From positions 1 to 26,902 of the IMG/VR virus record IMGVR_UViG_3300047491_000661: DNA of 26,902 nucleotides. One strand, given 5' to 3'. Numbering within the stretch: the first letter of the stretch is position 1; each line of letters begins with the position of its first letter. The notes under the pieces are model-generated. The model was not told the DNA's origin. It saw only the letters and a list, made by a program, of their open reading frames with translations, and made no database searches. The translations under genes were made by a program, and so were the position numbers. The stretch comes from a virus. This document shows positions 6,798-12,129 of this stretch, one piece after another.

Positions 6798-6813
6798 GCA
6801 AAATAGTTTTCCC

Positions 6814-6846
6814 AACCCTATCTCACTCTATCGAGATAGGGTTTTT
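6814..6846 (+). terminator. Rho-independent terminator after the small rightward genes
   Basis: Eleven perfect pairs, AACCCTATCTC (6814-6824) with GAGATAGGGTT (6833-6843), enclose an 8-nt loop and run into TTTTT (6842-6846). GGCAAAA (6797-6803) could alternatively pair with TTTTGCC (6843-6849). The hairpin may also stop leftward transcription from the zinc-finger genes. Confidence 0.8.
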
Positions 6847-6862
6847 GCCTGCCCCGTCCAAA
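6842..6862 (+). repeat. 21-bp direct repeat, left copy
   Basis: The stretch containing TTTTTGCCTGCCCCGTCC is identical, over 21 bp, to 7765-7785. The two copies are 923 bp apart and bracket the two leftward zinc-finger genes. The left copy overlaps the U-tract of the terminator at 6814-6846. Confidence 0.8.
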
Positions 6863-6884
6863 GATTAGTTAAAGGTGATAGCGT

Positions 6885-7397
6885 CTAGTAGTTCCTTTTC
6901 AGATTATGTAAATCCTGCAATCTTTTTATTGTTATAGGAGAACGTCTATAATGCCCTGCTTTTTTGTCGCCTTTCACAAACCTAAACTTCGCCCCTGCTT
7001 CTAGGTTCTTATAAGTTTTATTATCAAGGGCTTGGTCGCCTTTCAATTTTCTATACCACTCTGGTGTTATACCTTTCTTTACTTCTAATTCAAACTTCTC
7101 TCTATATTGCCTAGCTATCATTCCGTGCCGTAAAAAAGCGTGGCTTCCAACTTGCACATACCACTTACCACATACTAAACACTGACACTTATTCTTTGGG
7201 TCGGCTACACTAGCCTTTCTATCATTTCTATTTCTCTGCCACTCAGCTTGCCTACTTTTATACTTTTGATTGTTAAACTTATTCCGACACTCCGCACTGC
7301 AATAAGTTCTAAACCTGTTATTCACAATTTTTCTACCACAAACTTTACAGTCCTCCCGGACTTCTACTTTGAAAGTAGATCCTTTTATATTTTTCAT
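6885..7397 (-). CDS. Two-zinc-finger protein with Ros/MucR-like finger
   Basis: The 170-aa protein has two metal sites. The first is Cys17, Cys20, Cys33 and Cys37 (CKVCGRK...YCSAEC), typical of small treble-clef fingers in phage endonucleases. The second is Cys73, Cys76, His86 and His91 (CLVCGKWYVQVGSHAFLRHG), followed by a Tyr-Arg-x-Lys-Phe helix, which matches the C2H2-type finger of Ros/MucR regulators. A basic C-terminal part follows. No HNH catalytic His-Asn pair is clear, so I favour a DNA-binding regulator over a homing nuclease. The gene starts 4 nt after its zinc-finger neighbour and shares its MKNIK start context. The pair lies between 21-bp direct repeats. Confidence 0.7.
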   Translation of the reverse strand: MKNIKGSTFKVEVREDCKVCGRKIVNNRFRTYCSAECRNKFNNQKYKSRQAEWQRNRNDRKASVADPKNKCQCLVCGKWYVQVGSHAFLRHGMIARQYREKFELEVKKGITPEWYRKLKGDQALDNKTYKNLEAGAKFRFVKGDKKAGHYRRSPITIKRLQDLHNLKRNY

Positions 7398-7401
7398 ATT
7401 T

Positions 7402-7611
7402 TTAATAGTTTTTTTCTGGTAAAATTACTCCGACCACTCCTTTATTTTCTCGGTCTATTGCTCTATCTAATTCCTTGTGAGTAAAAAGATAAACACCGCT
7501 TTTACCCTCAATTCTGTAATACAACTTTTCTCCGCAGTCTACGCAATAATTGGTATCACTTGCGTCTTTATATAAATGTTCGCATATCTTTTCTATTTTA
7601 ATGTTTTTCAT
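7402..7611 (-). CDS. Small zinc-ribbon-like protein, 69 aa
   Basis: The preferred ATG (7611) gives MKNIKIEKICEHLYKDASDT followed by NYCVDCGEKL. C10-x-H12 and C23-x2-C26 could bind one zinc. A longer frame runs upstream to 7725, but its extra residues look non-coding, and the 7611 start has almost the same sequence context as the start of the next gene (TATTAAAA then ATGAAAAA). No catalytic motif is visible. It is probably co-transcribed with the Ros/MucR-like gene 4 nt downstream. The 153 nt upstream to the right-hand repeat show no other gene; a frame at 7616-7825 is judged spurious. Confidence 0.55.
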   Translation of the reverse strand: MKNIKIEKICEHLYKDASDTNYCVDCGEKLYYRIEGKSGVYLFTHKELDRAIDRENKGVVGVILPEKNY

Positions 7612-7764
7612 TGTTTTAATAATGCCCCTGTTTAACGTGCGGGGGAAACACAACCTTTCTGATAAACTTTTTGGCAACAATTCCCGACCTTTGATTTTTG
7701 GAATTATTGACAAAAGATTTTTCAAAAATAGTTTCTGTTTTTTTTGTTTGTTGTGGAAAAATGC

Positions 7765-7785
7765 TTTTTGCCTGCCCCGTCCAAA
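7765..7785 (+). repeat. 21-bp direct repeat, right copy
   Basis: This is an exact second copy of 6842-6862. It lies upstream of the leftward zinc-finger genes and 27 nt from the terminator cluster of the amidoligase operon, and so marks the other edge of the zinc-finger cassette. Confidence 0.8.
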
Positions 7786-7811
7786 CCCTACTAAGGGGGT
7801 TTGAGGGTAAT

Positions 7812-7839
7812 AAAAAACCGATCACTTGTCTATGATCGG
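7812..7839 (-). terminator. Leftward rho-independent terminator (second of a pair)
   Basis: Read leftward, CCGATCA (7839-7833) pairs with TGATCGG (7824-7818) around an 8-nt loop and is followed by six U (7817-7812). It backs up the terminator at 7854-7884. Confidence 0.75.
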
Positions 7840-7853
7840 CATTTTGTTATAAC

Positions 7854-7884
7854 AAAAAACCGACAATAGCTAGTATTTTGTCGG
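7854..7884 (-). terminator. Leftward rho-independent terminator (first of a pair)
   Basis: Read leftward, CCGACAA (7884-7878) pairs with TTGTCGG (7866-7860) and is followed by six U (7859-7854). It ends the leftward amidoligase/amidotransferase transcript. The two hairpins share no stem sequence beyond the first four bases. Confidence 0.75.
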
Positions 7885-7922
7885 ATTTTGTCATTTAGCG
7901 TAATTTGTTTTTACAAAGTAGG

Positions 7923-8033
7923 CTAGAATTGAATATCGTCTGAGTATTTTTCTCTTGTTAGTAAGTTGAATAATGATTTAGCAGTTCTTTTAATGGCTTG
8001 ATTTTGACTTTTAATAAAGATTTTTTGAAGCAT
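7923..8033 (-). CDS. Possible small basic protein, 36 aa
   Basis: A short frame begins MLQKIFIKSQNQAIKRTAKS and ends YSDDIQF. It is helical and basic. It follows the amidotransferase gene by 28 nt and ends 38 nt before the first leftward terminator, so it would be the last gene of that transcript. A GAGGTAAG stretch lies too far upstream (about 14 nt) to be a convincing Shine-Dalgarno. Chance is possible at this length. Confidence 0.35.
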   Translation of the reverse strand: MLQKIFIKSQNQAIKRTAKSLFNLLTREKYSDDIQF

Positions 8034-8061
8034 TTTTAAGAAAACACTTACCTCGTTTTCG

Positions 8062-9045
8062 CTAGAAAACAAGTTTTCTGTTTTTGGCTCGTTCATTTTG
8101 CTCTATCTGATACTCTAACTCTATCAAGTCATTTTCAAGCTCTACCTGTTTTAAGTCATCGCCTATCTCTATCGCTCTACTATACTCGGCATTGAGTTGT
8201 TTATACTCGGCTTTTAGCTCGTCTATGTCCTCGCTATAATCAAAGTCGCTTTCATCATATCCATAGCGATCCCATAAAGAATAGTCGTTATACCCATAGG
8301 GGTTATCTTGTTTATCGCCAAACATAAACTCTCGGCTTGTTGTTTTTAGCGTTTTTAAGTCAAGCTCGTATAGCGTATGCTCGTCTATCTCTTTTCCAGA
8401 TCCCTCGCTCGCTAGTCGCATAAAGTCTTTACTCTCGTCTAGTTTTAAAGGTGATCTTTCATTTCTACCATAAAAGACTTTTAGCACTTGGCTATCGTCT
8501 TTCGTGGTTTGAATAGCTACAAAGGCAATACTACCTGATATATCTAGCTTGTTTTGGCTTTTTTCAATACCATTTGCAAGCTCTATTGCTAGACTTTCGC
8601 TATCGTTAAACATAGTTGAGTAGTAAGTCTTGCCACTAGTGATCCACTCTTTCCTAATTGAAGTTGAATAGTTGAAGCCCTGCTTTTCATGTTTTTCTTT
8701 CAGCTTTTGGCTATCCATTATAACTCCATTATGTATAACATAGTAGTTATATCTTAAATTAAGATTTGACACCCGGATAGGGTGAGCCACCTCGGCAAAA
8801 TTTGGCGTGCTAGTCGGTTGTCGGTGGTGAAACATAATAAGAGATGAAGCTGTAATAGCTTTCAGCTCTTTTCTGATTTCATTTTCGCTTTCCGTTCTAG
8901 TTATTCTATCTATCTTGCCCTTTAGGCTAGAAGCTACAAAGCCAAAGCCCTCTACTCCTCTCGTTTTTTGGCTCTCGTATGCTTTTAGCACTTGTTTGAC
9001 GGCATTTTTACCGTCTTTTCTGATTATTGTTATAATGCCACACAT
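8062..9045 (-). CDS. Class II (Ntn-type) glutamine amidotransferase
   Basis: I start the gene at the ATG that makes MCGIITIIRK, because class II amidotransferases expose Cys2 as the nucleophile; the frame is open to 9111 but the extra 22 residues overlap the upstream gene. The 327-aa protein shows Cys2, the Arg/Gly loop KTRGVEGFGF (28-36), HHRQPTST (73-80), AHPI (87-90), HNG at 105-107 for the oxyanion hole and NDSE at 147-150, all as in the GlmS/PurF glutaminase domain. It should release ammonia from glutamine. No synthetase or isomerase domain is fused; instead residues about 240-327 are Asp/Tyr-rich then coiled-coil. The start lies 1 nt after the stop of the amidoligase gene, so the two proteins probably act as a pair. 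Confidence 0.85.
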   Translation of the reverse strand: MCGIITIIRKDGKNAVKQVLKAYESQKTRGVEGFGFVASSLKGKIDRITRTESENEIRKELKAITASSLIMFHHRQPTSTPNFAEVAHPIRVSNLNLRYNYYVIHNGVIMDSQKLKEKHEKQGFNYSTSIRKEWITSGKTYYSTMFNDSESLAIELANGIEKSQNKLDISGSIAFVAIQTTKDDSQVLKVFYGRNERSPLKLDESKDFMRLASEGSGKEIDEHTLYELDLKTLKTTSREFMFGDKQDNPYGYNDYSLWDRYGYDESDFDYSEDIDELKAEYKQLNAEYSRAIEIGDDLKQVELENDLIELEYQIEQNERAKNRKLVF

Positions 9046-9046
9046 A

Positions 9047-10282
9047 TTATTTATTTTCTGTATTATCGCTTGTAAGTTCATTGACACAAAACTTTTTCGC
9101 CCGGCTTTCAAAATAACCTACAATGTCATCATTTAGATCCCATTTCAGCATTTTATAAAGCATTTCTCGTTTTGTTTTTGGATCGGTTATATTTTGGATA
9201 GTTTTTAGCATTTCCTCGTTATAATCTTTTCCAATAGCCCATTTCATCAAAGACAAGTTCATTTCAGCCCAAAATAGGATCTTATTTTTGTCTATCGTGC
9301 CACTATGATAACGGAGTTCCAGGTGGTTATCCCATAGCAAGCAGTGAAAATTGAAGCCATGATACCTAGTATTGCTGTTTTTTGTCTTTTTGATCTCGTC
9401 AATTATTTTTAGATCATCTTGCCTATACCATATCTGCTCTAGTTTTTCTTGCGTTTCAGCGTTCCTAATCTCGGCTATGTTGTAATCGTTCTGCAAAATC
9501 TTGCAGTAGTGATTATTTCGCCTAGAAAATGGCAAAAACATCATCAAAACTGGTTCTACATAGTAATAAGTAGTAAAAAGTCTTTTACAGTTTTTTAGCT
9601 TGTCCTCGCCTGTAAAACTTTTTGATCCGTCAATGTGTAAGTGAAGCCCACAAGTTTTATCGGTGTAGTAGTCGTTCCGGTTCAAGGTTGAGCAAAGATT
9701 TTTGATAAAGTCCTCGCCCGTCTTTCCCTTTAGAATAGGCGTTTGAAACTCCACACCATTATCACCTAGTGATCCATCATAGGATATACCTAAATCGCAT
9801 GATAGCGTGCTTTCTGCTAGATCATTTTGACTATCATAGTCTTGGCAATAGCACTCTATTTCAACAGCAAAACCTCGTATGGTTTTGATTATATTCCCAT
9901 GCTTAGTGCTTTTATACTTGTCATTTTGAGATACTTTTCTTGTTTGTAATCCGTCTTGATCGTCTTCATCAAAGTTTCCATATCCGTTATCTCGGCAATA
10001 CTCGCAATAATCGTTATTGTCGCTATCAACATATCTATTATCTGTATGGCACCACTCCTCACAATGATAGCAACAAAAATGATCGTTCTCACGACACCCC
10101 TCGCAATAAGCGGTGTCATTAATGTATGTCATGTCCTCCTGATAAAATACACTCTCACAATCCTCGCAAGTTTGGTAATTGTCATCAAAACAATTTAGGC
10201 ACACTTGCTTGTCGTTAGGATCAAGGTATTTAGGATCATTTTCCTGTATAATTGTTTGGCATTTTTCGCAATTTATACTCAT
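9047..10282 (-). CDS. Putative amidoligase (Amidoligase_2/COOH-NH2 ligase) with N-terminal zinc fingers
   Basis: From ATG 10282 the protein is 411 aa (a TTG at 10321 is the alternative). Residues 5-96 hold six CxxC pairs (5-8, 28-31, 39-42, 60-63, 71-74, 93-96), enough for three four-cysteine, LIM-like zinc sites. Residues 137-330 match the amidoligase core of the glutamine-synthetase/GCS fold: GFAVEIEC with Glu141 and Glu143, YDGSLGDNGVEFQTPILKG (168-186), CGLHLHID (211-218) with two metal-type histidines, and LELRYHSGTID (321-331). Such enzymes use ATP to join a carboxylate to an amine. The family is known to be encoded beside glutamine amidotransferases, as here. The substrate is unknown; the fingers could bind a protein or nucleic acid target. 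Confidence 0.82.
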   Translation of the reverse strand: MSINCEKCQTIIQENDPKYLDPNDKQVCLNCFDDNYQTCEDCESVFYQEDMTYINDTAYCEGCRENDHFCCYHCEEWCHTDNRYVDSDNNDYCEYCRDNGYGNFDEDDQDGLQTRKVSQNDKYKSTKHGNIIKTIRGFAVEIECYCQDYDSQNDLAESTLSCDLGISYDGSLGDNGVEFQTPILKGKTGEDFIKNLCSTLNRNDYYTDKTCGLHLHIDGSKSFTGEDKLKNCKRLFTTYYYVEPVLMMFLPFSRRNNHYCKILQNDYNIAEIRNAETQEKLEQIWYRQDDLKIIDEIKKTKNSNTRYHGFNFHCLLWDNHLELRYHSGTIDKNKILFWAEMNLSLMKWAIGKDYNEEMLKTIQNITDPKTKREMLYKMLKWDLNDDIVGYFESRAKKFCVNELTSDNTENK

Positions 10283-10349
10283 ATTTTTATATTTAATTGT
10301 TAAAGAACAAGGATATTGCAAAGACTAGCATTTTGTTTTGTCCTTGCTT

Positions 10350-10404
10350 GTGCTGTTTATTATCAGCACTAGAGAGCGATCAAACCTGTTTGGCTTAATC
10401 GCTC
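10350..10404. other. Two tandem hairpins in the amidoligase leader
   Basis: GTGCTG (10350-10355) pairs with CAGCAC (10364-10369), and GAGCGAT (10374-10380) pairs with ATCGCTC (10398-10404). They lie between the 39-aa membrane mini-ORF and the amidoligase start. No U-tract follows in either direction, so processing, attenuation or protection of the leftward mRNA is more likely than simple termination. Confidence 0.5.
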
Positions 10405-10410
10405 GGCTAG

Positions 10411-10530
10411 TTATGATACTAGAATAGTCAATAGTTTTAGGATATAGTGTTGCTGTAAGAAGTTAAAAGCTATTGAGAAAAAAGCTATCCAGAACATTAT
10501 AATTTTTGTATAGTCTTTTTGAATAATCAT
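10411..10530 (-). CDS. Single-span membrane mini-protein, 39 aa
   Basis: The frame begins MIIQKDYTKIIMFWIAFFSI and continues with a hydrophobic stretch to residue about 37, consistent with one transmembrane helix. Its ATG overlaps the stop of the preceding 46-aa frame (ATGA), which supports real, coupled translation. It precedes the amidoligase gene on the same strand. It could be a membrane anchor, toxin-like or holin-like peptide; the sequence does not decide. Confidence 0.45.
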   Translation of the reverse strand: MIIQKDYTKIIMFWIAFFSIAFNFLQQHYILKLLTILVS

Positions 10531-10667
10531 AGTTTTTCTATTTTATTTATTTGGCTTTTTGTTAAAAACTTATAGCCGGTATGAATAATGAAGCGATTTG
10601 ATCCCCTGTATTTTTTCTTTTTGTCGGTGTATCTATAAGTGAAGCGGTATAGTTTTTTTATTTTCAT
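10527..10667 (-). CDS. Basic mini-protein, 46 aa
   Basis: The frame begins MKIKKLYRFTYRYTDKKKKY and ends INKIEKL. It is very basic and Tyr-rich, with no recognised domain. It is the first leftward frame after the control region at 10668-11122 and overlaps the 39-aa membrane frame by 4 nt. No Shine-Dalgarno is present; the sequence before the ATG is an A-tract. Confidence 0.45.
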   Translation of the reverse strand: MKIKKLYRFTYRYTDKKKKYRGSNRFIIHTGYKFLTKSQINKIEKL

Positions 10668-10709
10668 TTTTTTTGTTTTATTGCTAGTGATCGACCTTTC
10701 ATGTAGTAG

Positions 10710-10789
10710 TTTATAGCAAGTAAAAAAGAGAGTAAAGGGGGATTTTAGCGTAAGTTGTGGATAACTTGCTGTAAATGTTTATTGCTTGT
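10710..10789. promoter_or_regulatory. Cluster of TTTAT-GC motifs with a perfect DnaA box
   Basis: The cluster holds TTTATAGCAAGT (10710-10721), the DnaA-box complement TGTGGATAA (10756-10764), ACTTGCTGTAAA (10764-10775) and TTTATTGCTTGT (10778-10789). The last three are packed within 34 bp. This repeats the arrangement seen at 6388-6405 and 471-509. The gap 10668-11122 contains no gene that I can support; it holds this cluster, the inverted repeat and the iterons. Confidence 0.5.
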
Positions 10790-10891
10790 GGTGTTTTTTG
10801 TGTTGTAAAATAAAGGTTTTTTAAAGTATGGGTAAAATATGGCTCTATTAAGCCATTATTAGACAATACTTTTTATACTTTGTGTCTGTTT

Positions 10892-11010
10892 TGATACAGC
10901 TGATACAGCTTTTTTTTAGTCACGTCAAAAGTTATGATATACTATTTTATAGTATGTTATAACTATAATTATGGGCTAATGACTTGAAAAAAGCTGTATC
11001 AGGTGTATCA
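10892..11010. repeat. 24-bp inverted repeat with inner AT-rich hairpin (candidate origin element)
   Basis: The left arm 10892-10915 (TGATACAGC twice, then T6) and the right arm 10987-11010 (A6 then GCTGTATCAGGTGTATCA) pair at 22 of 24 positions around 71 nt. Inside, AGTTAT/ATAACT and ATACTAT/ATAGTAT (10930-10964) form a second, very AT-rich hairpin. Each arm is itself a tandem 9-bp direct repeat. Together with the iterons and DnaA box this looks like a replication origin or a complex operator. Confidence 0.55.
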
Positions 11011-11014
11011 GGAT

Positions 11015-11090
11015 TTTATCGCTTGTTATGTTAGATCTTTCAGTTTTTTATTGCTTGTTATGTTAGATCTTTCAGGTGTTTATTGCTTGT
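11015..11090 (+). repeat. Three iterons TTTAT(T/C)GCTTGT at exact 32-bp spacing
   Basis: Copies start at 11015, 11047 and 11079. The first two continue into an identical tail, so GCTTGTTATGTTAGATCTTT plus CAG occurs at 11021-11043 and 11053-11075. The 32-bp period is three helical turns, so bound proteins would lie on one face. The third copy overlaps the -35 of the promoter for the packaging operon. Confidence 0.7.
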
Positions 11091-11115
11091 TTTTTGTTTT
11101 TGTTTGTGATAAAAT
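11087..11115 (+). promoter_or_regulatory. Leaderless promoter of the packaging operon
   Basis: TTGTTT (11087-11092) and TAAAAT (11110-11115) are 17 nt apart. The ATG at 11123 is 7 nt after the -10, so transcription should begin at 11122 or 11123. The -35 overlaps the third iteron, so the iteron-binding protein should control this operon. Confidence 0.55.
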
Positions 11116-11122
11116 GTAATGT

Positions 11123-11611
11123 ATGAATAGTGAAGTGAGCTTACTTGATGAAAATATAAGAGGAAATATCAGAACGCTTTGGCTTAATGATAATGACTAC
11201 AAAACCATTTGTGAAAAATTAAAAATTAGTCAAGGCACTTGGGATAATTATTATTTTTTGAATAGATATGGTTTTCGTGATTTTATACAAAAAGTTAAAG
11301 CGGAAAAGTTTTTATTGAACGCTGAAACGATCTCGCAAGAAGTGTTTAATCAAAAATCAGAGGACAACGCAAAAATACTTGCTATCAAACAAAAAGAAGC
11401 AGAGTTTATCAGGGAAACTCTCGGAAAAGATCTCGGCTATTCTAAACGCCCGGATAGCATCAACATAAATGTCAATAAAAATGAAGCGCTTGACGATGAA
11501 CAAAAAAAGCGTTTGACAACCTTACTTGGTGGTGTCAAAATAAACACCGAACAAGTGCTAGAAAATGGCTCAAAACAAGGGGAAAATGGTAATCAGGATA
11601 TTATAACATAG
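11123..11611 (+). CDS. Putative small terminase subunit
   Basis: The 162-aa protein has an N-terminal helix-turn-helix-like region (LWLNDNDYKTICEKLKISQGTWDNYY, residues about 19-44), a central charged helical region and a polar C-terminal tail. Its size, helix-turn-helix and position at the head of the rightward arm, one gene before the large terminase, fit a TerS that recognises the packaging site. No signature motif proves this, and the 122-aa neighbour is an alternative TerS candidate. The start is predicted leaderless, with iterons directly upstream. Confidence 0.6.
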   Translation: MNSEVSLLDENIRGNIRTLWLNDNDYKTICEKLKISQGTWDNYYFLNRYGFRDFIQKVKAEKFLLNAETISQEVFNQKSEDNAKILAIKQKEAEFIRETLGKDLGYSKRPDSININVNKNEALDDEQKKRLTTLLGGVKINTEQVLENGSKQGENGNQDIIT

Positions 11612-11719
11612 ATTTAAGGGTTAGAAAATAACGCCCGACAAGGTATATTGTGCGACATGGCACAAGTTAAAAAAGAAAATAGGGGGTAGGGTGTTAAAAC
11701 CAGAACCGAGGAGTTTAAT

Positions 11720-11752
11720 ATGAAGGTGCTCAACTGTCCAAACAATTTTTAG
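11720..11752 (+). CDS. Possible 10-codon leader peptide with strong Shine-Dalgarno
   Basis: GAGGAG (11708-11713) lies 6 nt before an ATG that opens MKVLNCPNNF and then stops, 8 nt before the ATG of the 122-aa gene. It is one of only two strong Shine-Dalgarno sites in the window. It may couple or attenuate translation of the next gene. Alternatively, a -1 slip at TTTTT would fuse it to the 122-aa frame. The rest of 11612-11760 shows no gene. Confidence 0.3.
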   Translation: MKVLNCPNNF

Positions 11753-11760
11753 AAACTTCA

Positions 11761-12129
11761 ATGGCATACATAAATTATTTTAAGATGGTGGGGGGATACA
11801 AAAAATTTCTGGAAACTTCAGGTATTCCAGAAGATCTTTCTAAATTAAATATTAGACAAGTTATAAAAAGAAAAAATATTGCTAAAAAAAATTTAGAATT
11901 ATATTTTCAATTATTTTCATCAAGCAAAAAAAGACTCGCTTACACTCGTTATATTCGTGCCACAATAAAAGCTTGCCATGATATTCAAACCAAACGTCGC
12001 TCACAAGCTGTTGATTATTATTACTCACTTCCTAAGGATCAACGCACTTCAAAAAACTGGATAAAATATACATCATTATTTAGCAACACTGGCAAGTGTT
12101 CTAAACAAATACAAGAAAATGCTCAATAG
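11761..12129 (+). CDS. Hypothetical basic protein, 122 aa, before the large terminase
   Basis: The protein is basic, helical and Tyr/Lys-rich (KRKNIAKKNLELYFQLFSSSKKRLAYTRY), with no recognised domain. Its end overlaps the terminase start by 11 nt. The frame is open upstream of the ATG and reads YEGAQLSKQFLETSMAY, so FLETS occurs once before the ATG and again at residues 16-20, after KK. This suggests a small duplication or a longer original protein. A packaging role is inferred from position only. Confidence 0.6.
   Translation: MAYINYFKMVGGYKKFLETSGIPEDLSKLNIRQVIKRKNIAKKNLELYFQLFSSSKKRLAYTRYIRATIKACHDIQTKRRSQAVDYYYSLPKDQRTSKNWIKYTSLFSNTGKCSKQIQENAQ

Noticed and set aside
7616-7825. Leftward 69-aa frame
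   Set aside because: It covers the 21-bp repeat and one terminator stem, has low-complexity composition, and conflicts with the better start of the 69-aa zinc-ribbon gene.
9889-10198. Frames on both strands inside the amidoligase gene
   Set aside because: They mirror the cysteine-rich zinc-finger coding region and are out of frame with it; no independent start signals.
11015-11090. CRISPR array
   Set aside because: Three short repeats with 32-bp period share their flanking sequence rather than unique spacers, and no cas gene is present.
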